The notes under the pieces are model-generated. The model was not told the DNA's origin. It did no database searches and saw nothing but the letters and a program-made list of their open reading frames with translations. Both the position numbers and the translations under genes were made by a program. This document shows positions 26,000 through 39,080 of a stretch of 64,000 bases of DNA, piece by piece. The first letter of the stretch is position 1, and each line of letters begins with the position of its first letter. Source of the stretch: Hyperoodon ampullatus (taxonomy: Eukaryota > Chordata > Mammalia > Artiodactyla > Ziphiidae); NCBI GenBank assembly GCA_949752795.1, contig OX457074.1, positions 29,621,980 through 29,685,979 on the forward strand, given 5' to 3'.

Positions 26000-28030
26000 T
26001 TTTCAATTTATACAAAGTGGAAATCACTTTACAGATTTCAACATACAACACTGTATTTATAGAAAATAAAATATCATGCTATGTAACTACTTTATCTACT
26101 TGACAGAGGAATTATTTTCACCCATTTTCACCATCTCGGTAAACTAATAATGGTTATGATTATGCAATCATAATAATGATTATGCTCTCCAATAGCCACT
26201 GGAGAAACAAGTGTACTTGTACATCGCTGACAAAGACAAGCTAACCCCTAAAACTGGCTCTGAGGGGAGATCACAAAGCCTACCATCAACATTAATCACC
26301 AAACATATTAGCCAGGGATATCTCAATAAAAGTAACACAGAAGTAGAGATTAGGGACAGAATTACTAACTCCGGGAGCTATGGGGGGAAGTGACTTAATT
26401 TCAAGAGTTAATGTCTCTGATATGTAGGCTCAGGTGCCCACCTCAGCACTGGATATGAAGATGCCTACCACAATTAATCAGGTCCCAACAGTTCATTTCT
26501 AACTGCGGTCTCCCTGAACCTCACTGCGGGTACTTCTGTAGCGTAGCTCTCCATACAAGGCAGGTCTCTGGTAACTCTCTTCTCTGGTTCTTCAGAAAAC
26601 AGCATGACCTGGCTACACATACTCCTGAAGAAGTTCAAGCGTCTTCTTGAAAAACATAAAATAGAAACTGCCAGCCGAAGTCAAAGTGAGACAATGTCTC
26701 AAGCCACACTAAAATGGACTATAAAAAATACAGAGATCTAGAAACTACCTCTATACGACGCCAACACCAGACACACCTCACCATGTAGCTGACACTCTTG
26801 GCCAGGATACACGGATACACCCGTGTCTACAGCATGCAACCCTGACACATAGCGGACAGACACTGACCAAGCTGGGTCTTGTACAGCCTCTGCCATGTGG
26901 ACAGAAAGGCCCGGAGAAGGGCGCTGAGTCGCTTAAACCCACCAGTGTGGGAAGAAGCACCACGTCCACCCATTGAGAAGGCCACCCCTATTTGCCTTGA
27001 CTCTTTCTCTTCCTGTTAGAAAATTATCCAACTTTCACCAAAAGAATACACAACACTAACTTTCTGCAAACTCCTGCCCCTGTGGGGAACGGTACTCCTG
27101 GAGGATGTAACTTCACACACAAAAAAGCTGGAATCAGTAACCAAGGTTCTAATTCAAATCCGGTCTAATTCAAATCCATTAACCCCTGTGATCCGTTGCC
27201 GATATACAAAAAGAGCCTAACAGCACATTAGTCGTTTGACCAGCCAGCGTCCATCCCTTTTTCTGGTAATAAAAGCCCACAAATTCCCTCAGAGTAGGCA
27301 CCTCTCCCCGCCTCTCAGTCAGCGTGGCTCTGGTGGGATCGACTCCGCCAAAGAGCCACGGGAGCCACGTGACCAGAACTGGCCAATCCCAGTCTCACAG
27401 CCTCAAACAGCGATTGGCTCCAGGTCAGACATGTGACCCCATAAGAGCCAATGAGACATCATGAGACTTTTGCTGAGGCTTCTGGGAAAGAGACAGGCGC
27501 TCTTTCTGGCTGATTCTAAACGCTGACAGGCTACAGGGGGTGAATATGCTACAGCCGATTTTCTAACATACAGTTCCTACAACTGAAGTCCATACAGGAA
27601 AAGGAAGAGTTGACTCGTGGGGAGAACCTGAGTCCTGATGACTTTACTTGAGCCCTGAATCCAGCTAGCTGTGCCTGACTTTGCAGTTAGGTGAGCCTAA
27701 CTCAAATTTCTTTCCAGCTTAAAGCCAATTTAGGTTGATATTTCAGGCAGCTGAAGCGAACTGATGTATATGTGTATATCTGATTAGTACCTCACAGGAT
27801 GTGAAAAATGGAATGAACTGATAGCTGTCTTGTAAAACAGTGTATATATACATGATTATTAAAAACACTGGTCACAGGTATTGATTAATAATAACAAGTG
27901 CAAAGAGAAAAAAGTGGGCATGGGAGAGAAATGACTTAGTGTGATATGTGCTTATTCTGACTCTTGAAAATATTCCAAAACATTTGTTTAAACAATTTTA
28001 TCATAAAGCTATTTCAGCAATAATAATAAG
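26000..28030. other. No gene recognised
   Basis: AT-rich, then a moderately GC-rich block at 26,750-27,560. Three CCAAT/ATTGG motifs at about 27,383, 27,412 and 27,450 lie in text that looks like an old dispersed repeat rather than a promoter. Confidence 0.35.
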
Positions 28031-28039
28031 AATAATAAC

Positions 28040-28265
28040 AAGAGCCATTTGCTGAATGCTTACTGTGGGCCAGAGGCCGTTGAAATGACTATATTATGTA
28101 ATCTGCTTGAGTCCTCATAATGACCTTACAAGGTGGATGTTATTATCATTCCCACTAACAGATAAGGAAACTGAAGCACAGACAAGTTAAGTTACTCACC
28201 CACAGTTACACTGTAAATAAAAGGCAGGATTCAAATGCAGACATTCTGATGCAGCTCGTGCTTTT
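28040..28265. repeat. MIR
   Basis: MIR-type core: 'cattcccactaacagataaggaaactgaagcacagacaagttaagttactc' and flanks. Confidence 0.75.
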
Positions 28266-28699
28266 AGCCATGACACTGAATCTGAACCTACACTCAGAGT
28301 TCTAATGCTGTTCCCGTGAAGCAGAAACTCAAACTCAGGCACTCCCAAAAGCATCAAATGTGAATGTAATATACCACTATTTTAACCCTGGAAGAGTCTT
28401 AAGGACTAATTCCTACATAGTTCTGCATTATGAAAGTATACATATTTAACCACATTAGTGATTATCATTTTTTTAAAAAGTGTGAAAACCCTCACAAACC
28501 TCAACCAATTGCATCCTTTGCTTAAACAAAAGTCCTAGATGTTTCCAAGACTAAGAGGTATATTAATTAGTACTACCTTTCCAAAAAATAACATTTGCAC
28601 CTTCCACAAGGTCAACTTTATGAGAACATTCCCATCACTAAATTACTTTTCACTAGTTTTATAGAACAGAAACTTATTTTAAAATCTACCCATCTTAGT

Positions 28700-29660
28700 A
28701 TAATATAAAAAAGAAAAAAATTTATGAACTGGACTTTCTCAAAATTAAACCTTTTTCCTCTTTGAAAGACACTATTATGTTAGAAGGATACGAAGCCAAG
28801 CTAAAGACTGAGAAAAAACCAACGGCCAATCACATACCTGAAAAAGGATTTGTATCCAACTATATAAAGAATTCTCAAAACTCAACAGTAAGAAAACAAC
28901 CCAATTAAAAGCTAGGCAAAAGATTTCAATGGCACTCCACTAAGAGGATCTAATGATGGCAAATAAGCACATGAAAAGATGTCCAATGGCATTAGTCATC
29001 AGAGAAATGCAAATTAAAACCATGAAAAGATATTACCACATACCTATTAGAATGCTTAAATTAAAATCACTGATAGTGTCAGTGATGTGGAATAGGTGGA
29101 ATTCTCGTACACTGCTAGTGGGAGAATATAAAATGGTACAGACACTCTGGAAAAAGGGTTGACAGTTTCTCATAAAGTTAAAAATATACTCACTATATCA
29201 CCCAGCAATCCCCTCTCCCCAGAGACAGCTACCCTAGAGATAGAGAAATGAAAACTATGTTTGCACAAAAGTCTGTACACAAATGTTTACAGCAGCTCTA
29301 TTCCTAAATGTTAAAAATTGGAAACAACACAAATGTCCTTTAATGAGTGACAATGGAAAATTACTCAGTAATAAAAAGGAATAAACTTTCAATACATGCA
29401 ATAACTTAGATGAATCTCAAAGACAGAGTAAAAGAACCCAGTCTCAAAAGCTTACATGTATGATTCCACTTATACGACATTCTCAAAAAGACAAAACTAT
29501 AGGGATGGAGAAAAGGTCAGTGGTTGCAGAGGTTATAGGATGGGGACAGTTAACTATAAAAGGATAGCATCAGGGAATTCTGGGGGGTGATAATATTATT
29601 CTGTATTCTGATTGTAGTGATGGTTGCACAAACTACACGTGTTAAATTAACAGAAAAAAA
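28700..29660 (+). mobile_element. L1 3' fragment
   Basis: Plus-strand L1 ORF2 C-terminal and 3'-UTR text (for example 'ggcaaataagcacatgaaaagatg', 'actgctagtgggagaatataaaatgg'), with many stops. Confidence 0.8.
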
Positions 29661-29807
29661 GAAAAAAGTTAGTTTTACTGTACGATAATTTTAAGAATAA
29701 AATTTTAAAATTATTTTTAAATATGAATCTCAATGTCACAATGGACACGGTTTTTAAAAACTGGAAAGAAATAAAGAAGGATAAGTTTGTTAATAAAAGG
29801 AAAACCT

Positions 29808-30106
29808 GGGCTTCCCTGGTGGCGCAGTGGTTGAGAGTCTGCCTGCCGATGGGGGGGACACGGGTTCGAGATCTGGAATGGGAGGATCCCACATGCCACG
29901 GGGCAACTGGGCCCGTGAGCCACAACTACTGAGCCTGCGCGTCTAGAGACTGTGCTCCGCAACAAGAGGGGCCACGGCAGTTAGAGGCCCACGCACCATG
30001 ATGAGGAGTGGCCCCCGCTCACCGAAACTAGAGAAGGCCGTTGCACAGAAACGAAGACCCAACACAGCCAAAAATAAATAAAAAATAAATAAAAATAAAT
30101 ACATTT
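29808..30106 (+). mobile_element. Long CHR-type SINE with 13-bp TSD
   Basis: gggcttccctggtggcgcag head, long body ending 'gacccaacacagcc' and (aaat)n tail. Perfect duplications aaaaggaaaacct at 29,795-29,807 and 30,107-30,119. Confidence 0.93.
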
Positions 30107-30446
30107 AAAAGGAAAACCTATACATTTCCCTTTCTGCAAATGTAGGTTTTCGAGGCAAGAGTAGAGCCTCAGAAAGAATGTCTGCAAACAGAACAATCAC
30201 TAGTTCACTAAGTACAAAATGTAGGATACTTTTGAAGAATCCCATCGCAGCTAGATAATTGGACCAGGACCAAAAGTAAATACTGGAAGAAAAATGAAAG
30301 CAACAGTGTACCACAGAGGTGGTAGGCAGATTAGCCTGGACTAAGACATGTTCAGTAATAGATAATAAGGGTGGTGATTTGTAAGCATCATTCTCATCCG
30401 ACTGTGGACTTCCTTCTGCGACAGAATAAGGATACCACCAGATCAT
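30105..30446 (-). other. Unassigned 113-codon open frame
   Basis: Open minus-strand frame beginning just after a plausible acceptor (tgatttcag at about 30,447). It contains two hydrophobic stretches (SSSIYFWSWSNYLAAMGF; LHFVLSELVIVLFADIL). No donor at a sensible place and no family recognised. Its end overlaps the SINE target-site copy. Probably chance, or an old repeat. Confidence 0.2.
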
Positions 30447-30449
30447 CCT

Positions 30450-32560
30450 GAAATCAAGTCATGAAATGTACTTTTATATTTTTAAAAATAAATTATTGTT
30501 CTTAAATTAACTTTTCTTATTAATTTAGTCATGGTCCTCTTTTACTGCTAAAACATTAAACCTTATTGGATTAGAGACAAACTTCAAAAAATAAAAATAA
30601 ACTGTGATCAAATAGCAGGAACAAACAGTAGTAACTAAAATTTCTTCAATCGAAACTGAAGATGATTTCTGTATCTCTGTCTTTTACATTTGTCTCCATT
30701 AGGGGAAAAAAATGATGTACCTCATAATTAACTTGGCTGGCATGAATCAGACTGCATTTGTAAAGGTATCAGAAGACCAATGAGCTGTGGTAAACAGTAC
30801 CACTGTCCACCTGAGCAGAAATTACTATACATAAGTTTCTTTACATAACTAACAAAACAAAAATTTAAACAAAAGAATAACTACTAGAAAAATATTAGAG
30901 ATTCATTTTTTTAAGTCAGTAATTTGCCTCATACATTATGATTTTCCCTGTGGAAACCCAATTATTACCCTGAAAACAAGACCACGTTAGAAAGTAAATG
31001 CATTGTGACAAAAGAAAGAAAAGGCAGATTGATACATTATTAAAATAACTCACACGCCATACCCTGAGGAGTAAGGAAGCCATGGCAGAGCAGGCCCCCT
31101 TCTCCTCAATCGACAGCACAGCTGTGGGGAAGACACTGCAGCTAGCCAAAGCGTGTCACACTTCCTCAGGGAGGAAGCAAGATACAGACCACTCTAGAGA
31201 GGGCGCCCATAAACTGACGGCCACGCTCATTACCCAACGTCCAGGCCACCCACAGGCTGACTGCAACCCAACTTTCCCACCATTCCCACACAGGCCCCAG
31301 GAACCGTCAGGCCTCTGAGGCTCTGCCAATGCCCTTCCCTCTACCCAAACATCCTTTCCCTCCTCTCTCCGGACCTCAATCCTGCCCAGCTCTAAATGAA
31401 CACACCAAAGCCCTAAGAATGCCTCTCTCAAAACCAAAATTACTTCCTAGAGAATGATCCGCCTCTTACTCATACATTATCTTGGATTAAATACATCATG
31501 TAAGATGCCTTATGTGACCAACACAACTATTTTAGAAATAGGAGTCATGTTTTATATCATCTATGACATGACATGACAACCAATCAGCTCACTAAAACCA
31601 TTCAATAAATACTCTAATTGAATTTCCGAAAGAGTTGACCTAAAATAACCTAAATGCTAAGCATTTCAAGAACTGTCCTGAACCAAATTCACTTCTCATT
31701 TGAATGCCAATGTCATAGACAGGGATGTTGTATTGTCTTTAAATGTACTTGCCTTTATCCAAAACTAGAATCTCTGATGGATCTATGGGACACACATGTA
31801 AAATATTCTGCAAAGTAAAAAAGCTTTATTTATTGTACTGTGCTTAATATTCAGCCAGACCTGCATTTTTCTATAAAACTTATACAATTACTGAGTATGC
31901 ATGAAGCATTAGAAGAGAGACTAAGTCTATTGAGAAGAAAACTGGAAGCGAAGGTCATCAATCATTTTCTACTTTCAATAATCTCTTTCATAAAGAGGTA
32001 AATTCTCCTAAATTCCAGAATGAATGGAATTCAATACAGCAAAGTAAAATGCTTTAAATACATAAAATAAATATCTTGATGGACCTTCCACCATCTGTTT
32101 TAGTCACTTAAATTATAAAAAAGAACCCTAAATTCAAGAAAAGTTATATCAACAGCTAAAATTGAGATTTTTTTTTCCATCTATTACTTTGATTTTCCTG
32201 ACCCATTTTTGAGAACTGTCAGCATTGTGGATCAATAATTCCAAAGTATTTCTTGAAGAGAGTGAGATTCCTCCCAAGTCATTTAACATGCTTACTAATC
32301 AATAAAGATATGAAAAAACAAAAAAACCATATTTATGAAGCAAGCAAATTATATTAAAAGACTGACTTTGAGAAAAGGTTGCTGCTTGCCAAGAAAATTT
32401 TATTATTATAAAATATTTTCTGTCATTTGTATTTCTTCATTTTCCCTTCCAGATTATCTGTGTAGCATTGTAAACACATCATAATCCAAAGCAGTGGAGC
32501 TTTATAAATAAAATGTAAATCAACGCAAGAGAGCCAACTGCATAATTAAAACAAAAGTGT
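30450..32560. other. No gene recognised
   Basis: AT-rich with a GC-richer block at 31,080-31,440 holding antisense open frames of 77-93 codons without splice context. No repeat family assigned. Confidence 0.35.
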
Positions 32561-32563
32561 ACC

Positions 32564-32769
32564 GGGCTTCCCTGGTGGCGCAGTGGTTGAGAGTCCGCCT
32601 GCCAATGCAGGCGACACGGGTTCACGCCCCAGTCTGGGGAGATCCCACATGCCGTGGAGCGGCTAGGCCTGTGAGCCATGGCGGCTGAGCCTGCGCTTTC
32701 GGAGCCTGTGCTCCACAACGGGAGAGGCCACAACAGTGAGAGGCCCGCATACAGGAAAAAAAAAAAAAA
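32564..32769 (+). mobile_element. Cetacean CHR-2-like SINE
   Basis: gggcttccctggtggcgcag head, 'gagccatggcggctgagcc' body, A tail. Possible imperfect duplication (gtgtacc / gcatacc). Confidence 0.9.
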
Positions 32770-32871
32770 GCATACCACCACCACGACCACCATCATCCCA
32801 AGCAGATTACAAAATAGCAAGCAGTTTATAAAAGAATAGTCTACAAGCCTACTTTTTAAAATATATATCTA

Positions 32872-33061
32872 GGGCCTCCCTGGTGGCGCAGTGGTTGAGA
32901 GTCCGCCTGCCGATGCAGGGGATACGGGTTCGTGCCCCGGTCTGGGAGGATCCCATATGCCGCGGAGCGGCTGGGCCCGTGAGCCATGGCCGCTGAGCCT
33001 GCGCATCCGGAGCCTGTGCTCCGCAACGGGAGAGACCACAACAGTGAGAGGCCCGCGTACC

Positions 33062-33122
<61 letters not shown>
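32872..33122 (+). mobile_element. Very young cetacean SINE with 58-base A tail and TSD
   Basis: Complete element, close to the subfamily consensus, ending gcgtaccgc followed by an uninterrupted A run at 33,064-33,121. Duplications aaaatatatatcta at 32,858-32,871 and 33,123-33,136. The tail length and low divergence indicate a recent insertion. Confidence 0.94.
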
Positions 33123-33123
<1 letters not shown>

Positions 33124-33331
33124 AAATATATATCTATATGCACTGAATATCTTATATAAAAAGCCAAGAGAGAGAGATGAAACAAAATATTAAAAGTAAA
33201 TAGATCCTTCCCCAAAACCCTAGCTCCATTCCAGTCATGAGGAGAGCATCACACAAACCTAAGTTGAAGGACAGTCTATGAAATACATGAACCAGGACTC
33301 TTCAAAATTGTCATTAAAAAAAGGAATGTCT

Positions 33332-33743
33332 GGGACTTTCCTGGTGGTGCAGTGGTTAAGAATCCATCTGCCAATGCAGGGGACACGGGTTCCAGCCCTG
33401 GTCCGAGAAGATCCCACATGCCGCAGAGCAACTAAGCCCGTACGTCACAGCTACTGAGCCTGCGCTCTAGAGCCCATGAGCCACAACTACTGAGGCCACA
33501 GGCCGCAACTACTGAAGCCCGGTACTCTAAGGCCTGTGTGCCGCAACTACTGAGCCCGGGTGCTGCAAGTACTGAAGCCCGCGCACTTAGAGCCCGTGCT
33601 CCGCAACAAGAGAAGCCACCACAATGAGAATTCCGCGCACCACAATAAAGAGTAGCCCCCACTTGCCATAACTAGAGAAAGCCCGCACGCAGCAACAAAG
33701 ATCCAACACAGCCAAAAATAAACAATAATAAAAATAAATAAAT
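33332..33743 (+). mobile_element. CHR-type SINE enlarged by internal tandem units
   Basis: About 410 bp against the usual 200-300 bp. The region 33,440-33,610 holds repeated units built on 'ccgcaactactgaagcccg'. Ends 'aacacagcc' plus (aaat)n. Confidence 0.88.
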
Positions 33744-33799
33744 AAAGGCATCATCACATAAAAACAAATGAGGAAATAATTTTTTTATAAAAGAATAAC

Positions 33800-34080
33800 T
33801 GGTGGGGCAGTAGTTAAGAATCTGCCTGCCAGTGCAGGGGACACGGGTTTGAGCCCTGGTCCGGGAAGATCCAACATGCTGCAGAGCAACTAAGCCCGTG
33901 CACCACAACTGCTGAAGCCCGCACGCCTAGAGCCCGTGCTCCACAACAAGGGAAGCCAACACAGTGAGAAGCGCGTGCACCACAATGAAGAGTAGCCCTT
34001 GCTCGCCGCAACTAGAGAAAGCCCACACACAGCAACGAAGACCCAACGCAGCCAAAAATAAATAAATTAATTTAAAAAAA
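33800..34080 (+). mobile_element. CHR-type SINE, 5' end slightly truncated
   Basis: Starts ggtggggcagtagttaag; long-type body ending 'gacccaacgcagcc' and an (aaat)/A tail. Imperfect flanking aaaagaa repeats. Confidence 0.87.
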
Positions 34081-34489
34081 AGAAACTAAAGAGTCAAAAA
34101 CAAACTAAAGAAATAAAATATATTTTGGGAAGAAATAGGAAAAATTATACATGGACTTGATATCTGATAGTATAACTATTAGTATTACTGAATTATCTTC
34201 TTAAGTGTGATAATGGTATCATGTTTATGAAGAAATATGTCCTCATTCTTAGAAGACACATGATGAAGTATGAATGAAATGCCATCTAAGATGTCTGCCA
34301 CTTACTTTCAGCTGGCTCAGGAAAAAAAAAATTCTATCTATTTGACAGAGAAAGAGAGACAAGGCAAATTATGACATAACGCTAACAATTGGGTATTGAT
34401 TATACTATTCTTACAACTTTGCTGTAGGCATAAAGATTTTCATAATATAAATTAAACTAACAGTTTTCTTGAACTTAAAAAAGATTCAA

Positions 34490-34765
34490 GGGCTTCCCTG
34501 GTGGCGCAGTGGTTGAGAATCTGCCTGCCAATGCAGGGGACACGGGTTCGAGCCCTGGTCTAGGAAGATCCCACATGCCACGGAGCAACTACGCCCGTGA
34601 GCCACAATTACTGAGCCTGCGCGTCTGGAGCCTGTGTTCCGCAACAAGAGAGGCCGCGATAGTGAGAGGCCTGCGCACCGCGATGAAGAGTGGCCCCCGC
34701 TTGCCACAACTAGAGAAAGCCCTCGCACAGAAACAAAGACCCAACACAGCCATAAATAAATAAAT

Positions 34766-34791
<26 letters not shown>
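34490..34791 (+). mobile_element. CHR-type SINE with 13-bp TSD
   Basis: gggcttccctggtggcgcag head, long body, tail of (aaat)n then a pure A run. Perfect copies of aaaaaagattcaa at 34,477-34,489 and 34,792-34,804. Confidence 0.93.
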
Positions 34792-34797
<6 letters not shown>

Positions 34798-35429
34798 GAT
34801 TCAAAACCCAAACTAATCCAGAAGTTATAATCTTCTCGTAAATATAAAATATATTTTATTTTATGCTGCTTAACTCATCTCCTCCAAATTAAAAAAAAAT
34901 TGAAAAGGGGTGACTTATTTTACATAGTAAGGAATTATAGCTAACATCAAGGAGTAATATTTAGGTTTCCTTCCAATTCATATTGAATACAGTCTTTTTA
35001 ATCATCTGAGCAGTTTATACTGATCTTGGGCTCATTAATTGCTAACTTACCTAGTTTTTTTAAATAAAAATGTTTATTTGAATACAATTACCTTATCCCT
35101 TAAGGAAGCTGGAAAGAAGACTAAATAACCCAGAAGACACAGTTGGAAACTGTAAAGAGGTATAAGAAAGAGAGTCACTGGCAGAAGAGAAGAGCAGATC
35201 TCTTGCAAAGCTGCATTCCATGTACCCTGCCTGGGTCAGACATAGTTCATCTTGAGCCAAAGATCCAGTAGACACCCATCTGCCCAAAATGCCTTTCTCC
35301 AACTGAGAAAGAAGTGAAAATGCTAAGACATATGAGAACATTCATTGCTGTCTACAGCTAATTGAATCAGAAATCATTAATACCATTTCTAGTCCTGAAA
35401 TTCTATTATTCTACATAAAACAGCTTTAA

Positions 35430-36412
35430 AAACAAGTATATATTATCATTTCACACCCATTAGGATGGCTACTATCAAAAAAATAGAAAATGACTGTTTG
35501 CGAGGATGTGGAGAAATTGGAACCCTTTTACATTTCTGGTGGACATCAAACGGTGCTACTGCTATGGAATACTATATGGGGATTCCTCAAAAAATTAAAC
35601 ACAGAATTACCATATGATCCAACAATTCTTCTGGGTATTTCCCGAAAGAACTGAAAGTAGGGACCTGAACAGATATGTATACACCCAAGTTCACAGCAAC
35701 ATTATTCACAACAGCCAAAAGGTGGAAGCAACCTGAGTGTCTATCAAAAACTGGATGGAGGGCTTCCCTGGTGGCGCAGTAGTTGAGAGTCTGCCTGCCG
35801 ATGCAGGGGACACGGGTTCGTGCCCCGGTCGGGGAAGATCCCACATGCCGCGGAGCGGCTGGGCCCGTGAGCCATGGCCGCTGAGCCTGCGCGTCCGGAG
35901 CCTGTGCTCCACAACGGGAGAAGCCACAATAGTGAGAGGCCCGCGTACCGCAAAAAAAAAAAAAAAAAAAAAAAAAACTGGATGGATTTTAAAAAATATG
36001 GTATTTACATACAATGGCATAGTATTTAGCCTGAAAAAGGAAGAAAATGCTGCCACATGCTACAATATGGATGAACCTTGAAGACATGCTAAGTGAAATT
36101 AGCCAGTCACAAAAGGACAAATATTGTATCAGTGCACTTATATGAGGTACCTATGGTATGAATGGACCCTATTCAAATTCTTAGAAACAGAAAGTAGAAT
36201 GATGTTTGCCAGGTGCTTGAGGGAGAGGGGGATGGAGGGTTAGTGTTTAATGAGAACAGACTTCAATTAGGGAAGATGATGGAGTTCTGGAGATGGATGG
36301 TGGTGATGGTTGTACAACAATGTGAATGCACTTAATGACACTGAATTGTATGCTAAAATGATGAAAATGGTAAATTTTATGTTATGTATATTTTAACAAT
36401 ATTAAAAAAAAA
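35430..36412 (+). mobile_element. L1 3' fragment interrupted by a SINE
   Basis: Plus-strand L1 3' end ('gaggatgtggagaaattggaacc', 'gatggatggtggtgatggttgtac', terminal 'aattgtatgctaaaatg'), split at 35,760-35,972. Inactive. Confidence 0.82.
35760..35972 (+). mobile_element. Cetacean CHR-2-like SINE with 14-bp TSD
   Basis: Close to consensus, A tail. Perfect copies of aaaaactggatgga at 35,746-35,759 and 35,973-35,986. Inserted into an older L1. Confidence 0.94.
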
Positions 36413-36429
36413 ACCCACAGGTATGCAAG

Positions 36430-37160
36430 CCATAATACCCTCCTAACCCTCCTTAAAAGGAGTGAGGCCCATGTCCTAATCCTGATGCAAACTTAAGGAA
36501 TCCTCACTGCCCATTTCCCCATCTTCCCAGCCCAGGAAGGAGAACCACGACCTGGCAGGGCAGAGCCAGAGCCAGAGGCGAGAAATTGGTCCTGACGTTA
36601 GCCCCACTGAAGAAACTCAGAAGAGCCACAACAGAGGGTAAGGCCCAAGAAGACGGACAGAGGCAGGCTAGGGAAGAGAAGGCAAAGGCAGAAGGAAGGA
36701 AATCCATGAGAACATGGGCAGCTGATGTGACTGGGAAGGGACACCACAGCTGTGAGGAAAAGGAGGATCAGACAACAGGGGAAATCAGAGAAGGGAACTG
36801 CCCCAAGGTAAGGAAAGAGAGTAGTAGGAGAAAAAAGAAGAATTGTAAGCAATAAGGAGATTCATTCAAGAAGAGACTCTTCCCAAGTACCAGCAGGAAA
36901 ATGACTTCGTTCCACTGAGGTGGCCATTTGTATCTAAAGGAACCAAGAAAGTTGGTGAAGCCTATAAAAAGTTAGGAAGAAACATTCTTTTCTATGTAAG
37001 AATATTAATATACCCCCATCCACAGAGAACTATGTACTGCCATTTTTTTCATTTGTTTTTGTCCTTTTTTTCTCCCACAAGAAGAGAACACTTACTTGTT
37101 TAGGAATAATTTCAATCAGGGCCTACCTTTTTTATTTGTACCAAACACTAGTACACCATG
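36430..37160. other. No gene recognised
   Basis: Purine-rich block (36,530-36,860) whose 89-codon plus-strand frame is Lys/Glu/Arg-rich low complexity. No splice context. Confidence 0.35.
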
Positions 37161-37164
37161 AATG

Positions 37165-37745
37165 AGCTAAAGCGTTTTAATGGCACAGGGGTAAGAGTAT
37201 AGGCTTGAAGCCAGCTCTACCTGAATCTGAATCCTGGCATTGTGACCTGAGGCAATCTGCTTAAAAATCTGCTTTGATTTCCAAATCTGCAAAATGGGAA
37301 TCATAACAGTGCTACACTTCAAGGCATTACTGCAAGAATTAAATAGGGTAAAATATGAAAGCACTCAGAACAGTGTCTGGCCCACACTAATCACTATTAA
37401 GGTATTAGCTTCCTATTATACTCCAGACCTAGAACATGGGTTCCAGGAGAGCTGAGATTTTGTCTGTTGTGTTCCCTGTTGAAGCCTCAGGTACCTCACA
37501 TAATTCTTTCTTGAATAATAAAAATGTATTGAATGCCAGCAACACAGAAGCCCAAAGGAATAGCACTACCTTTCTGTTATTACCAACAACTAAAATCTGC
37601 ATAACACTTCAGGCTCACAGTTCACACAGCATTTTCTACACCTTATCTCAGGTAATTCTGTGACACTGCCATTATTACCTCCGTCTCACAGACAAACGAA
37701 GGCTCAGAAGACATAAGTGATTTGCCCAGGAATTCTGGCAATTAA
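37165..37745. repeat. MIR/L2-type fragments
   Basis: 37,165-37,400 reads like a MIR ('caatctgcttaaaaatctgc ... gcactcagaacagtgtctgg'). 37,600-37,745 has 'cctccgtctcacagacaaacgaaggctcagaa', another MIR core. Confidence 0.65.
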
Positions 37746-38279
37746 TGCTACTTCTGTTCACTCTACACCCCCACCCAGAAAGCTCAGAACATACCCTACT
37801 GAACTGTTCAATTCTCCTTAACTACAGATACCCAGAGTTCAAGTTCACCAAAACACTTTATCCAATTTGCTTCAATAGAATTGATGGAGAGGGAGGAAAC
37901 AGATGAAACAACATTACTAACTATTAAACTTGAACAACGGGTACAGTGGGATTGATTATACCCTTTCCACTTCTATACATCTGAAATTTTCCATAATAAA
38001 AAAAATGTAATTAAAAAATAAACTCTTCACTCCCAACATAAGCTCTGCCACTTCCAACTTCCTATTGAGCACACCTGGGTGCGAGGAAAACACCACAGCA
38101 GAGAAGTTTCTCAGTCTGAGGCACTGAAGAGAGTGCTGGACTGGAATCACGAAGCTTCAGTCTTCACTCTGCTTTATCTAACTGTGAGACCTCACTGGTC
38201 CCTCAAGCTCCTCTGGGCCCCGAACTTCCGCATCTGTTCCTTCCAGGGTTAAGATTCTGATTTCACCTTTCTACTAGTT

Positions 38280-39080
38280 CCTTAAACTCAACACACAAAA
38301 CCAAAATCGTCTTTTCTCTATTCTAAACCCCTAAGACCTGCTCTTCCTCCTGACTTCTGTATTCCTGCTGTCCCATTCTGCCAGCCATCCAACCACAAAT
38401 ACCTCAGCATCATCTCTGACTTAAGACACAGAACTGACTGTTCCTTCCCCTCCTACCTAATCAGTCACCACATCTCTCTGTTCAACCTCCAAAGTATCTC
38501 TTGACTCCACCACCTCCTTTCATTCCCAAGCACACCAACTCAGACACTCATCATCCCTCACCTGGAGTAGTACCATGAACTCGACTGAAAACCCTGTCTC
38601 TAGTTTCTCCTCACTGAAATCCATCATATTCATTCTCCAAAACCCAGTCATGACCTCTCAACAGCCTCACTGTCCACTATGTTCCTTCATGTAACCCAGG
38701 GTCTGGGTAATTTGGATACTCAGTTTCCGGACATCCACCTCATTTCCAACACCACCCCTGAGCCTTTGCTCAAGCTACCGTTCCCTCCAGAATGCCCTCT
38801 TCTTGCCCTGGCGCCTCAATTTCACAGTGGTGCAATTTAAATGCCACCTCCTCAGTTGAAGTGTTCCCTTACATCCCCAAGGGGGCCGTATCACTCCCTC
38901 CACTGAACCCCTAAGCACCTTGTCTGAACCCCTCTTACAGCGCCCTTCAAATTCCTATTAGTCCTTCCTTGTTTTGGTGCCCCTACTCTCTCTACTAGAT
39001 GATTCGCTCCTTGTCAGAGGAAATGATGCTTTATTCAACTTTGTATCCTTCAGAACAGAGCTTCTCAAAGACTGTGCCGT
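38280..39080 (+). repeat. L2 fragment
   Basis: Plus-strand L2 text: 'ccctccagaatgccctcttcttgcc', 'aaatgccacctcctcagttgaagtgttcccttacat'. Cytosine-rich and non-coding. Confidence 0.7.

Noticed and set aside
27230..27560. Cluster of CCAAT/ATTGG boxes suggesting the RDM1 promoter
   Set aside because: The text resembles an old dispersed repeat, it is not CpG-rich, and no first exon follows it.
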